Shown here piece by piece: positions 53,665 to 61,656 of a stretch of DNA of 64,000 nucleotides; within the stretch, counting starts at the first letter, position 1; the number at the start of each line of letters is the position of its first letter. The stretch comes from Pelagerythrobacter marensis (lineage in GTDB: Bacteria; Pseudomonadota; Alphaproteobacteria; Sphingomonadales; Sphingomonadaceae). The DNA is taken from contig NZ_CP144918.1 of assembly GCF_036700095.1 (NCBI RefSeq), positions 1,179,001-1,243,000 on the forward strand, in the 5' to 3' direction. Made by a program: the position numbers and the translations under genes. Under the pieces are notes generated by a model, which saw only the letters and a list, made by a program, of their open reading frames with translations, ran no database searches and was not told the DNA's origin.

Positions 53665-54924
53665 ATGGTCGTCGAAAAGGCAGACTCTAACGAACTCCTG
53701 GCGATCCGGCTGCCCGTCTGGTGGACGTTCGGCGGTCTCGTCGCGGGTCTGCTGGCCGGGCTGGTCCTGTCGGGGACGGCGGCGCTGGAGCCTGTCCTGG
53801 CGGTGACCGAGCCGGCGGGCGCGCTGTGGCTGCGCGCCTTGCAGATGACGATCATCCCGCTCGTTTCCGCCCTGCTGGTGATCGGGATCGCGCAGATGGT
53901 GCAGGCCGCGCGGGCCGGGCGCGCGGCGCGGCGAATGCTCGGCTGGGTCTTCGCGGTCCTGCTGTTTTCCGGCGTCACGGCGGCCCTGTTCATGCCCCTG
54001 CTGCTGAATCTCTTTCCGATCCCGCCTTCGGCCGGAACGCTGCTGGAAACCGGCGACATCGCGCCCCAGCAGGTGCCCGGACTGGCCGAATTCGTCACTT
54101 CGCTGATCGCACCCAACGTGATCGCCGCCGCGGCGGAAACGACGATGCTGCCGCTGACCATCTTCTTCGCGCTGTTCGCCGTTGCCGTCGCGCGCCTGCC
54201 GGACAGCCAGCGCGACACCCTGCTCCGCGTGTTTCGCGCGCTGGCCAACGCGATGCTGACGATCATCGGCTGGGTCCTGTGGATCGCGCCGCTCGGCGTC
54301 TTTGCGCTCGCGCTGGGGGTCGCCTCGCGCGCGGGGGGCGGGGCCTTCGCCACCCTCGTCCATTACATCCTCGTCGTTTCCGCGATGGGCGGGATCGTCC
54401 TTGTCGCCGGCTATGCCCTCGCCTGGTTCGGCGGCGGAATCGCGCCTTTGCGCTTTGCCCGGGCGATGATCCCGGCGCAGGCGGTGGCGGTTTCGACGCA
54501 AAGCTCGCTCGCCAGCCTGCCCGCCATGCTCGCGGTCGCCCGGCGGCTGGGCATTCGCGAGAGCACGGCCGATTTCGTCCTGCCGCTGGCGGTGGCGATC
54601 TTCCGCGCGACCAGCCCGGCGATGAACCTGGCGGTGGCGATCTATGTCGCCACGCTGGCCGGGGTCGAGCTGACCCCGGCCACGCTGGCCGCCGGGATCG
54701 CGGTGGCGCTGGTCATTTCGGTGGGATCGGTCAGCCTGCCCGGATCGATCAGTTTCGTCATTTCGATCGGCCCGATCGCCCTGGCAATGGGCGTGCCGAT
54801 CGAACCGCTGGCGCTGCTGGTCGCGGTGGAAATGTTGCCCGACATCATGCGAACCCTCGCCAATGTCACCCTGGATGTGGCAGTAGCGGCGGCGACCGAT
54901 CGCCCGGAAGAGGAATCCGTCTAG
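53665..54924 (+). CDS. Dicarboxylate/amino acid:cation symporter (DAACS)
   Basis: A 419-residue secondary transporter of the GltP/DctA family. The conserved features are eight helices with ALQMTIIPLVSALLVIGIAQ (helix 3), the Ser-rich re-entrant loop QAVAVSTQSSLASLPAMLAVA and the substrate/cation motif AIFRATSPAMNLAVAIYVA, plus the second re-entrant loop SVSLPGSISFV. The ATG at 53665 follows AAGGGGAC; the open frame further upstream runs into the glmM promoter. Substrate (glutamate, aspartate or dicarboxylate) cannot be fixed. Confidence 0.88.
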   Translation: MVVEKADSNELLAIRLPVWWTFGGLVAGLLAGLVLSGTAALEPVLAVTEPAGALWLRALQMTIIPLVSALLVIGIAQMVQAARAGRAARRMLGWVFAVLLFSGVTAALFMPLLLNLFPIPPSAGTLLETGDIAPQQVPGLAEFVTSLIAPNVIAAAAETTMLPLTIFFALFAVAVARLPDSQRDTLLRVFRALANAMLTIIGWVLWIAPLGVFALALGVASRAGGGAFATLVHYILVVSAMGGIVLVAGYALAWFGGGIAPLRFARAMIPAQAVAVSTQSSLASLPAMLAVARRLGIRESTADFVLPLAVAIFRATSPAMNLAVAIYVATLAGVELTPATLAAGIAVALVISVGSVSLPGSISFVISIGPIALAMGVPIEPLALLVAVEMLPDIMRTLANVTLDVAVAAATDRPEEESV

Positions 54925-55004
54925 AACATGCAACCCATGGCCCGCCCGCGCGTTGGTCGGGCAAGCCCGAGAATTTCAACACTGGACATTAGGGGAACCA
55001 ATCC

Positions 55005-55616
55005 ATGGCCTTCAAACTGATCGACCTGCCTTACGCCAGCGACGCCCTCGCGCCCGCCGTTTCGGCCGAGACGCTGAGCTATCACCACGGCAAGCACCAC
55101 CAGGCCTATATCGACAAGACCAACGCCGCGATCGAAGGCACCGACCTTGCCGGCAAGTCGCTGGAAGAGGTCGTCGCTGCGGCGCGCGGCAGCAACCAGG
55201 GTTTGTTCAACAATGCCGCGCAAAGCTGGAACCACGGGTTCTACTGGCATTCGATGGCGCCCGAAGGCGGTTCGCCGTCGGACGAGCTGGGCGCGCTGAT
55301 CGACGAGGCTTTCGGCTCGCTCGACGATCTCAAAACCAAGCTGGCCGAGCGCGGTGCCGGGCACTTCGCAAGCGGCTGGGTCTGGCTGGCGGAAAAGGGC
55401 GGCAAGCTCTCGATCGAGGAAACGCACGACGGCGACACCCTGGCCGACCAGGATTTCAACCCGCTGCTGACGATCGACGTGTGGGAGCACGCCTATTACC
55501 TCGATCATCAGAACAAGCGGCCCGAATATCTCGATCAGGTGATCAAGAGCAAGCTCAACTGGGGCTTCGCTTCGGAGAACCTCGCGCGCGGGGAAACCTG
55601 GAAATACCCCGCCTGA
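55005..55616 (+). CDS. sodB: Superoxide dismutase (Fe type)
   Basis: A 203-residue cytoplasmic superoxide dismutase. Metal ligands lie in SYHHGKHHQAYIDK (His near 27), FNNAAQSWNHGFYWHSM (His near 74) and DVWEHAYYLDHQNKRPEYL (Asp and His near 160). The AQSWNHGFYW form and the AGHFASGWVWL segment are those of iron-using enzymes. It starts at the ATG at 55005 with an AGGGG site upstream and ends in a strong terminator. Confidence 0.96.
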   Translation: MAFKLIDLPYASDALAPAVSAETLSYHHGKHHQAYIDKTNAAIEGTDLAGKSLEEVVAAARGSNQGLFNNAAQSWNHGFYWHSMAPEGGSPSDELGALIDEAFGSLDDLKTKLAERGAGHFASGWVWLAEKGGKLSIEETHDGDTLADQDFNPLLTIDVWEHAYYLDHQNKRPEYLDQVIKSKLNWGFASENLARGETWKYPA

Positions 55617-55639
55617 TCCTGCGCCGGATCGCAAAAGGA

Positions 55640-55680
55640 AAGCCCGCCTCGCATTCGTGCGGGGCGGGCTTTTCCCTTTT
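55640..55680 (+). terminator. sodB terminator (bidirectional)
   Basis: AAGCCCGCC ... GGGCGGGCTT hairpin followed by TTTTCCCTTTT; an A-rich run (AAAAGGAAA) on the other side would serve the convergent permease gene. Confidence 0.8.
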
Positions 55681-55686
55681 CGCGGA

Positions 55687-56862
55687 TCAGGTCGGTTCCT
55701 CTTCCTGGCCCAGTTCCATGAAGTTGGTCGCGAACAGCGGTTCGCCGAATATGAAGCCGACCAGATTGGGGCGCCCCACATGGTCGAAGAACGCGGTCAG
55801 CATCAGCAGGATCGGCACCGACAGCAATGCGCCGAACACCCCCCAGATCCACGAGAAATAGCTGAGCGCGATGAGGATCATCACCGGGTTCATCGTGAAC
55901 CGCGCGCCCAGGATCGACGGGGTGACGATGTTCGATTCGACCGTGTGCAACGCCAGATAGGCCGCCGCCGGTATGATGCCGAGCAGCACGGTATCGCCGG
56001 TCCCGATCCCGAACAGGGCGAGCAGCGCGGTCATCGCCAGCGGCCCGATATAGGGCAGGAAGTTGAGGAGCGCGGCCAGCCCGCCCCACATCACCGGCGC
56101 CTCCACCCCCAGCGCCCATGCACCCAGGGCGACGATGACGCCGACCCCCGCGTTGATCCACGACACGGTGAGGATATAGGCCGCCACCCGGTCCTGCACC
56201 TCGCGCAGGACCCGCGCGGCCTTGATGCTGGTGCCGAAACTGGCGCGATCGAACAGCAGGTGGCGGCGCAGCCGCACCCGCGCCTCGATCATGAAGAACG
56301 TCATCAGGAAGGTCAGCAGCACTTCCAGAACCACGCTGGGCGTGGCGAAGGCGAGCTGTTCGATCACCGAAGGGCTGGCGAGCACGACTTCGCGCGTGGT
56401 CGAGCGGCCCATCAGGTCGGCCAGGCGCTCGTTCGCCATCGCCACCCAGGCGAACTGGTCGCGCAGTTCGCCGAAGCGGTGCACGACCTGGTCGGCCATC
56501 GCCGGAAGACTGTCGAACAGCGCGATCGCGGGTTGGAGGATAAGGGCGAGCGCCAGCATCAGCACGCCGAAGAACGCGCCGAGAGCGACGAGCGAGGCGA
56601 GGACGTTGGGCAGGCCCCAGCCGGCGAGCTTGTCGGCCAGCGGGGAGAGAATGATGGTCAGCACCAGCGCCGTCACCAGCGGCAGGAAGACGACCGAGCC
56701 GATCGAAAGCACGAAAGGCAGCGCGAGGAACAGGCCGAGGCCGATCAGCAGGACCAGCGCGGAAATCAGGCGCAGCTCCTGCTCTGCAAAGGCGGCGCGC
56801 GTCCTTCGCCGCGCGGTGCGCCCTTCCGTGCTGCCACGCGATGCAGATGGACTGTCGGTCAT
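55687..56862 (-). CDS. AI-2E family transporter (PerM-like)
   Basis: A 391-residue membrane protein with about eight transmembrane helices of the UPF0118/AI-2E transporter family. Family features are the LLNFLPYIGPLAM motif near residue 270 and ESNIVTPSILGARFTMNPVMILIALSY near residue 310. Members include sodium/proton antiporters and the proposed AI-2 exporter; the substrate here is unknown. It lies 66 bp downstream of ecfG on the same strand. Confidence 0.88.
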   Translation of the reverse strand: MTDSPSASRGSTEGRTARRRTRAAFAEQELRLISALVLLIGLGLFLALPFVLSIGSVVFLPLVTALVLTIILSPLADKLAGWGLPNVLASLVALGAFFGVLMLALALILQPAIALFDSLPAMADQVVHRFGELRDQFAWVAMANERLADLMGRSTTREVVLASPSVIEQLAFATPSVVLEVLLTFLMTFFMIEARVRLRRHLLFDRASFGTSIKAARVLREVQDRVAAYILTVSWINAGVGVIVALGAWALGVEAPVMWGGLAALLNFLPYIGPLAMTALLALFGIGTGDTVLLGIIPAAAYLALHTVESNIVTPSILGARFTMNPVMILIALSYFSWIWGVFGALLSVPILLMLTAFFDHVGRPNLVGFIFGEPLFATNFMELGQEEEPT

Positions 56863-56928
56863 GCGGCTGTCGGATCCTGTCTGCGGGGGCAGCCGGCATA
56901 GCGGGCCGGCATATGCGCTAGCAAGCGG

Positions 56929-57540
56929 CTAGCGGGTCGGGGAGGACTCGCCGCGGCCGGCTGCAACATCGTCCAACTCTTCCAGAATCGCGCGATGCGC
57001 GCCGTCGTCGCCGATCGCGCGTCGCGGTATCGAACCGTCCTGAAGCATGGCATTGAGCGACGCACGGGCGCGGCCCACGCGGCTTTTGATCGTGCCCACC
57101 GCGCAGCCGCAGATGGTCGCCGCCTCTTCGTAGGAAAAGCCGCCGGCGCCGACCAGCAAGAGCGCCTCGCGCCGCTCGGGCGGCAGGGTCAGCAGCGCGC
57201 GGTGCATGTCCGACAGATGGATCGGCTCTTCCTGCCCGGCGGGCTGGGTCAGCAAGCGTTCGGCAACGTTCTCGTCGTATTCGCCGCGGAAGCGGTTGCG
57301 GCGCATGTCGGTGAGGTAGGCGTTGCGCAGGATCACGAAGGTCCAGGCGCGCATGCTGGTGCCGGGTTCGAACCGTTCCTGCGCGGCCCAGGCTTTCAGC
57401 AGGGTTTCCTGCACCAGGTCGTCGGCCATGTCGGGCCGCCCGCACAGTCCGCGGGCGAATGCGCGCAGATGCGGGACGACTTCGGTCAGCTCGCGCTTGA
57501 AATCGGCCTTTTCGGAGGCCGTCCGTTCGGGGCGGGTCAT
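56929..57540 (-). CDS. ecfG: ECF sigma factor EcfG (general stress response)
   Basis: A 203-residue extracytoplasmic-function sigma factor of the ECF15 group. Region 2 (LRAFARGLCGRPDMADDLVQETLLKAW, then TWAFVILRNAYLTDMRRNR-type 2.4, written WTFVILRNAYLTDMRRNR) and region 4 (LPPERREALLLVGAGGFSYEEAATICGCAVGTIKSRVGRAR) are complete. It recognises GGAAC-N16/17-CGTT promoters and is held by NepR until PhyR is phosphorylated. The ATG overlaps the nepR stop by one base. Confidence 0.95.
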   Translation of the reverse strand: MTRPERTASEKADFKRELTEVVPHLRAFARGLCGRPDMADDLVQETLLKAWAAQERFEPGTSMRAWTFVILRNAYLTDMRRNRFRGEYDENVAERLLTQPAGQEEPIHLSDMHRALLTLPPERREALLLVGAGGFSYEEAATICGCAVGTIKSRVGRARASLNAMLQDGSIPRRAIGDDGAHRAILEELDDVAAGRGESSPTR

Positions 57541-57716
57541 CAGGATTTTTCATCCAGCTTCGACAGAAGCTCCTTGAAGCTGTCGGGAAGCGGTTCCTCG
57601 ACAACCGAGTCGTAAAGCTGGCGCAGGCCGTCGGCCCATCCTGGATTATCGCGTTTTCCGATCTTTGACTCGCCTTTTCCGGTTTCCCCCGCGCGCCGAT
57701 CCCCGTCAATATGCAT
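57540..57716 (-). CDS. nepR: Anti-sigma factor NepR
   Basis: A 58-residue anti-sigma factor. The conserved two-helix core is WADGLRQLYDSVVEEPLPDSFKELLSKLD (residues about 28-56), which binds EcfG or the sigma-like domain of phosphorylated PhyR. I use the ATG at 57716; a TTG at 57728 could add MRAY. It is cotranscribed with ecfG from the EcfG-type promoter at 57818-57842, giving autoregulation. Confidence 0.93.
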   Translation of the reverse strand: MHIDGDRRAGETGKGESKIGKRDNPGWADGLRQLYDSVVEEPLPDSFKELLSKLDEKS

Positions 57717-57815
57717 GTACGCTCGCAATCCTTCGAAATATACGTAGAACCCCGGCGGGAGCCCTAGAACCCACGCGGAGGCTTTTCCAGTTTTCCAACT
57801 CGTGGTCTCCGCGAG

Positions 57816-57842
57816 GGAACGAAGGCGCCCCTGCTTGGTTCC
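57816..57842. promoter_or_regulatory. Overlapping divergent EcfG-type promoter
   Basis: A near-palindrome. Leftward: GGAAC (57842-57838), 16 bp, CGTT (57821-57818), a perfect EcfG promoter for nepR-ecfG. Rightward: GGAAC (57816-57820), 16 bp, GGTT (57837-57840), one mismatch, about 65 bp before the kinase ATG. The -35 box of each direction covers the -10 box of the other. Confidence 0.8.
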
Positions 57843-57906
57843 CGGAACTAAGCGGGGTGCCCGCCAGTGTAGTGTTGGATCTGTCGGTGGAGTGCGGCGC
57901 AGCCTG

Positions 57907-59709
57907 ATGCCAGTTCAAGCGTCTCGACGGGGGAAAAGTCGCCGCTGGCTGGTCGAATATCCGCGCGCCGCGCCGGTGGCCATCTTCCTGCTGATCGCCG
58001 CAATCACCGCGCTCAGCGTGTTCGCGATCGAACGGGGGGAGGCGCAGCGCGAAGCCGCCCGGCTGAGCGATCGCGCGCGCGCCGTCGCATCGGCGCTGGA
58101 GCGGCGCGCCAGCGCCAATACCGCCTATCTGCGCGCGGGAGCCGCCATGTTCGCGGCGGTCGACCGCGTGGACGAGGCCCTGTTCGACCGCTTCGTGGCG
58201 GAGCTTCAGCTCGACTTCGACTATCGCGGAACCGAAGGGATCGGCTGGGCGCAGAGCCTGCGCCCCTACGAACTCGACCAGTTCCGCATCGGCGCCAACG
58301 ATGCCGGGCCCGATGCCGATGCGGCCGATGCCGATGCGGCCGGCCGCGGCGATTCGTCGGCGGAGGGGCAGGACCCTGCCGCGGCGGGCCGCCAGGCCGA
58401 TCCGCCGGAACCCGCCGGCCAGGCGCCGGCGGCATTGCCCGATCCGATCAGAATCTGGCCGGCTCCGACCACGATGACCGGCCGGGTGGTCCCGGTCACG
58501 TTCCTGCGGCCCGCGAACGATCGCAACCGCCAGATGCTCGGATACGACATGTTCTCCGACCCGGCGCGGCGGGCGGCGATGGAGGAGGCCGAAGCCACGG
58601 CCCAGCCGACCGCCAGCGGCAAAGTCCAGCTCGCCTATCCCGATCCCGACAGCGCGCCCGGGTTCATCGTCTATATGCCGGTGTTCCGGGGGGAGGCGGG
58701 GCGCCGGGTGCGCGGATTCATCTACAGCCCGTTCAACGCGGAAAACTTCCTCGCCTCCGCGCTCGACCTGGCCGACGCGGGGGATCGGGGGGTCAAGCTC
58801 TACGACGGCGAAGCGACACCGGACCGGCTGCTCGCGCAGATCGCGCCGGCTTCGGGCGCGGGCAAGGCGGTTCAGCAGCGGATCATGGTCGCCAACCGGC
58901 CGATGGTGGTCGAAGTCGCGTCGCCGGCGTCCTACTCGCTTTCCGCGCTGTCGATGGTTACCCTGTTGTTCGGGCTGCTCGTGGCCAGCCTCCTGCTGGT
59001 GGTGGCCCGCCTCGTGACGCAGCAGACGCGCGAGGACCAGCTCAAGCTCGACTGGCTGGAGGAGCAGGATTCGATCCGCAATTCGCTCACGCGCGAGCTT
59101 AATCACAGGGTCAAGAACACGCTGGCGAACATCCTGTCGATCGTCGCGCTGACTCGCCGGCGTTCCGACTCGCTGGAAGAATTCGCCGACGGGCTGGACG
59201 GGCGGATTCGCGCGATCTCCGCGACGCACGACCTGCTGACCCAGTCGGAGTGGGGCACGACCCCGGTGCGCGCGGTGGTCGAGGCCGAAATGGCGCCGCA
59301 TGCCCACGATTCGGGGGCGGACTTCACGATCGAGGGGCCCGATGTCGAACTCGCCCCCGGCGATGCCCTGACGCTGGGGCTGGCCATTCACGAGCTGGCG
59401 ACGAACGCTTCCAAATATGGCGCGCTGAGCGTGCCGGAGGGGCGCGTTTCGGTGACCTGGGAACTCGAAGGCAAGAACGTGGTGCGGATGGAATGGGCCG
59501 AATCCGGCGGGCCGCGCCTGTCCGGCCGCCCGGAATGGCGCGGTTTCGGTCTCGACCTGATCGAAAAGATCGTCGCCCACGAACTCAACGAGAAAGTGGA
59601 ACTGGAATTCCCGCCCGAAGGGGTGCGCTGCACCCTGCGCGTCCCGGTCCGGCGGCCGAGCGAATTCGCGATCCGCGCGGCGCAGCGCAGGGAACAGGCC
59701 GCGCGCTGA
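57907..59709 (+). CDS. CHASE-domain HWE/HisKA_2 sensor histidine kinase of the stress cluster
   Basis: A 600-residue membrane sensor kinase, divergent from nepR-ecfG and likely to phosphorylate PhyR. A first transmembrane helix (PVAIFLLIAAITALSVFAI), a periplasmic CHASE domain (about residues 45-330, with TEGIGWAQSL and FRPANDRNRQMLGYD-type motifs) and a second helix (ALSMVTLLFGLLVASLLLVVARL) precede the kinase core: phosphoacceptor His in ELNHRVKNTLANIL and an ATPase domain with HELATNASKYGAL and GFGLDLIEKIVAHEL. The periplasmic domain holds an Ala/Asp/Gly-rich insert. The ATG at 57907 lies downstream of the mapped promoter. Confidence 0.9.
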   Translation: MPVQASRRGKSRRWLVEYPRAAPVAIFLLIAAITALSVFAIERGEAQREAARLSDRARAVASALERRASANTAYLRAGAAMFAAVDRVDEALFDRFVAELQLDFDYRGTEGIGWAQSLRPYELDQFRIGANDAGPDADAADADAAGRGDSSAEGQDPAAAGRQADPPEPAGQAPAALPDPIRIWPAPTTMTGRVVPVTFLRPANDRNRQMLGYDMFSDPARRAAMEEAEATAQPTASGKVQLAYPDPDSAPGFIVYMPVFRGEAGRRVRGFIYSPFNAENFLASALDLADAGDRGVKLYDGEATPDRLLAQIAPASGAGKAVQQRIMVANRPMVVEVASPASYSLSALSMVTLLFGLLVASLLLVVARLVTQQTREDQLKLDWLEEQDSIRNSLTRELNHRVKNTLANILSIVALTRRRSDSLEEFADGLDGRIRAISATHDLLTQSEWGTTPVRAVVEAEMAPHAHDSGADFTIEGPDVELAPGDALTLGLAIHELATNASKYGALSVPEGRVSVTWELEGKNVVRMEWAESGGPRLSGRPEWRGFGLDLIEKIVAHELNEKVELEFPPEGVRCTLRVPVRRPSEFAIRAAQRREQAAR

Positions 59710-59746
59710 AGAGCACGCGGCCTCTCGGTCGCCGCCGGATTGCCGG

Positions 59747-60541
59747 TCAGCCCAGCGGCTGGCTGGAATTGAAGAACAGCGCCTGGCTGATCGCGGTGCG
59801 CACCGTGGCTTCCTTGAACGGCTTGGTCACCAGATAAGTCGGCTCGGGCCGGTCGCCGGTGAGCAGGCGTTCGGGGTAGGCGGTGATGAAGATCACCGGC
59901 ACGCTGTCGAGCGCGAGAATATCGTCCACCGCGTCGAGGCCGGAGGACCCGTCGGCAAGCTGGATGTCGGCCAGCACGAGGCCCGGCGTGCGTTCGGCGA
60001 CCACTTCCTGCGCTTGCGTGCGCGTGGCGGCCGTGCCGCAGATTTCGTGGCCGAGCGAAGTCACGAGGTCTTCGAGCTGCATCGATATCAGCGGCTCGTC
60101 CTCGATAATGAGTACGCTCGTGCTCGATTCGCGGTCGATTTCCTCGATCGCTTCCTGGACCAGCTTTTCCACCGAATCGCTGTCGAGATCCATGATCTCG
60201 GCCGTCTGGTCGATGGTGAAATCTTCCAGCGTCGTCAGCAGCAGGGCCTGGCGGTTGAGCGGGGTGATCGCGCTGAGCCGGTCGTGCGCGGCGCTTTCGT
60301 GGGCACCGGTTTCCGGTGCGTCTCCGGCCGTTTCCAGATAGGCGCTGGACCAGACCTTGTTGAATGCGCGGTAGAGCGGCACGCGCCCGTCGGCGAGCGA
60401 TGCCTTCAGCTCGTCGTCGGCCAGCGCCGCTTCGAGTGTCTGGCGAACGAACGCGTCGCCGGTCGACTGCGATCCGGTCAACGCGCGGGCATAACGACGA
60501 AGGTACGGCAGATTGTTGGCTACCTGTTCTCCAAGCGGCAT
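59747..60541 (-). CDS. phyR: General stress response regulator PhyR
   Basis: A 264-residue response regulator with an N-terminal sigma-factor-like domain (residues 1-135; VANNLPYLRRYARALTGSQ and LTTLEDFTIDQTAEIMDL) and a C-terminal receiver (SVLIIEDEPLISMQL, phosphoacceptor Asp192 in VLADIQLADG, Thr/Ala in FITAYPERL, Lys in VTKPFKE). When phosphorylated it binds NepR and frees EcfG. It is preceded by a perfect EcfG-type promoter, so the system is positively autoregulated. Confidence 0.96.
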   Translation of the reverse strand: MPLGEQVANNLPYLRRYARALTGSQSTGDAFVRQTLEAALADDELKASLADGRVPLYRAFNKVWSSAYLETAGDAPETGAHESAAHDRLSAITPLNRQALLLTTLEDFTIDQTAEIMDLDSDSVEKLVQEAIEEIDRESSTSVLIIEDEPLISMQLEDLVTSLGHEICGTAATRTQAQEVVAERTPGLVLADIQLADGSSGLDAVDDILALDSVPVIFITAYPERLLTGDRPEPTYLVTKPFKEATVRTAISQALFFNSSQPLG

Positions 60542-60571
60542 GTATTCCCTTCCCTAGAATGGCGTCGCTAG

Positions 60572-60596
60572 AACGCGCGCGCGTAGCATTGGTTCC
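60572..60596 (-). promoter_or_regulatory. EcfG-type promoter of phyR
   Basis: GGAAC (60596-60592), 16 bp spacer, CGTT (60575-60572), 31 bp before the phyR ATG. It matches the EcfG consensus at every position. Confidence 0.8.
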
Positions 60597-60694
60597 AAAG
60601 GCGCGCTGGTGAACGACAAGTGCTTGTCGTGCAAGCATTCGGAGGCCTTTCGGCGGCGTCCGATCGGGGCCGCAAAAAAATTTGCGCCGGTGCG

Positions 60695-60719
60695 GGAACC
60701 AGGTTTTGGGTCGAACATT
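60695..60719 (+). promoter_or_regulatory. EcfG-like promoter of the candidate small RNA
   Basis: GGAAC (60695-60699), 16 bp spacer, CATT (60716-60719): one mismatch to the EcfG -10 box. Confidence 0.4.
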
Positions 60720-60724
60720 ATCCC

Positions 60725-60813
60725 AATGTCACCGCCGAGACCCCCCTCCCGTCCAAGCGGCAGGTGATACGATCCCGAAGGGCCTCCGCTCAATGCGAGC
60801 GGAGGCCTTTTTT
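60725..60813 (+). ncRNA. Candidate stress-regulated small RNA
   Basis: About 89 nt would be made from the EcfG-like promoter to the terminator at 60781-60813. It contains a C-rich single-stranded-looking stretch (GAGACCCCCCTCCCGTCC) that could pair with ribosome binding sites. It has no reading frame of note. No known RNA family is recognised. Confidence 0.35.
60781..60813 (+). terminator. Rho-independent terminator
   Basis: Perfect 10 bp stem GGCCTCCGCT / AGCGGAGGCC with a 7 nt loop, then six T. The terminal-inverted-repeat element starts 5 bp later. Confidence 0.85.
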
Positions 60814-60817
60814 CTTT

Positions 60818-61023
60818 GGCGACTATGCCGTTGGCAAATCCGGCCAGGTCGTGTGGAGGAAGCCCATCCCTTGTCATCCTGAACTTGTTTCAGGATCCAT
60901 TCTTCAAATCGCGCCGTCCTTGCTGGTGGCACGATAGATCCTGAAACAAGTTCAGGATGACGAAAAGGGGCCGGAGCGCCTCTTTGTCTACCGTATGGCC
61001 GGATTTGCAAAGGGCATAATCGC
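60818..61023. mobile_element. Terminal-inverted-repeat element, copy carrying a nested insertion
   Basis: Same ends as the 113 bp element at 15054-15166 (left GGCGACTATGCCGTTGGCAA, right in reverse GGCGATTATGCCCTTTGCAA) and the same inner GTCGTGTGGAGGA and GCGCCTCTTTGTCTACC. It is 206 bp because the 89 bp family A element lies in its centre. Confidence 0.7.
60873..60961. mobile_element. 89 bp family A element with perfect 25 bp inverted ends
   Basis: The two ends (60873-60897 and 60937-60961) are exact inverted copies whose core is CCTGAACTTGTTTCAGG. The 39 bp centre is unrelated. The ends match the arms of GIY-YIG cassette 1, so this looks like a nuclease-free derivative. Confidence 0.8.
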
Positions 61024-61071
61024 CTTTCCTTTGCCGTTGCAACTTCGTCTTCGGCGGGCGGCGGGAAGGGG

Positions 61072-61503
61072 TCACCCGGCGGGCTTGCGCAGTCGGGCGA
61101 GCAGCCCGCGCCGCGGCGGGGCGCAAATGGCCTGCACGAGATCGCGCGGGTCGTAAGGCTTTTCCAGGATCGCGCCGAGTTCGGCCACGCGGGGCGGAAT
61201 CCGGTCCGGCGCGCCGGTGGAAAAGACGATCCGCGGCGCTTGCGGCCCGATGCTGCTGACCAGTTCGGCGATGGCCCAGCCGTCGTCGCGGTCGGCGAGC
61301 TGCACGTCGAGCACGATCACATCGGGGCGCGCGCGTCGCAGGGCCTCCAGCGCAGCATCGGTCGTATGGCAGATCTCGACCTGCCGGGCACCGGCGTCGA
61401 GCAGTTGCGCCTCTATCGCCAGCGAGAGGATCGCATCGTCTTCGACCACCAGCACGTGGTCCGGAACGCGCGGCGACGATCTTGTCCTGGGTGGCTTGTT
61501 CAT
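61072..61503 (-). CDS. Single-domain response regulator
   Basis: A 143-residue receiver without output domain. Acidic pocket in VLVVEDDAILSLAIEAQLL, phosphoacceptor Asp in VIVLDVQLADRDDG near residue 70, Thr in IVFSTGAPDRI and Lys in ILEKPYDPRDL. It may act like SdrG-type regulators, which modulate PhyR phosphorylation in sphingomonads, but the FATGUY motif of that group appears here as VFSTGAPD. The ATG at 61503 is chosen over a GTG at 61521. An EcfG-type promoter lies just upstream. Confidence 0.88.
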   Translation of the reverse strand: MNKPPRTRSSPRVPDHVLVVEDDAILSLAIEAQLLDAGARQVEICHTTDAALEALRRARPDVIVLDVQLADRDDGWAIAELVSSIGPQAPRIVFSTGAPDRIPPRVAELGAILEKPYDPRDLVQAICAPPRRGLLARLRKPAG

Positions 61504-61544
61504 GCTCACTTCAATCGACACGGGCGCCTCTGCCCCTGTCGCGA

Positions 61545-61570
61545 AACGGCGGGCATATTGCGCCAGTTCC
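61545..61570 (-). promoter_or_regulatory. EcfG-type promoter of the single-domain regulator
   Basis: GGAAC (61570-61566), 17 bp spacer, CGTT (61548-61545), about 42 bp before the ATG. Spacers of 16 or 17 bp are both known for EcfG. Confidence 0.65.
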
Positions 61571-61656
61571 CGCCGCCGGTCGGTTCTCCCGCACGGTGGC
61601 GCGCGCGCAACAGTTCGGTGCCGTTGCCGGGGCGTTACGGCGAAGGGGGCGAAGGG

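Larger units (their letters stand above)
60542..61071. other. 530 bp gene-free region between phyR and the single-domain regulator
   Basis: Contains the phyR promoter, a candidate small RNA with its own promoter and terminator, and a terminal-inverted-repeat element carrying a nested second element. No coding region is seen. Confidence 0.7.

Noticed and set aside
57844-57870. A further GGAAC box after the divergent EcfG promoter
   Set aside because: Neither a 16 nor a 17 bp spacing leads to a CGTT-like -10 box.
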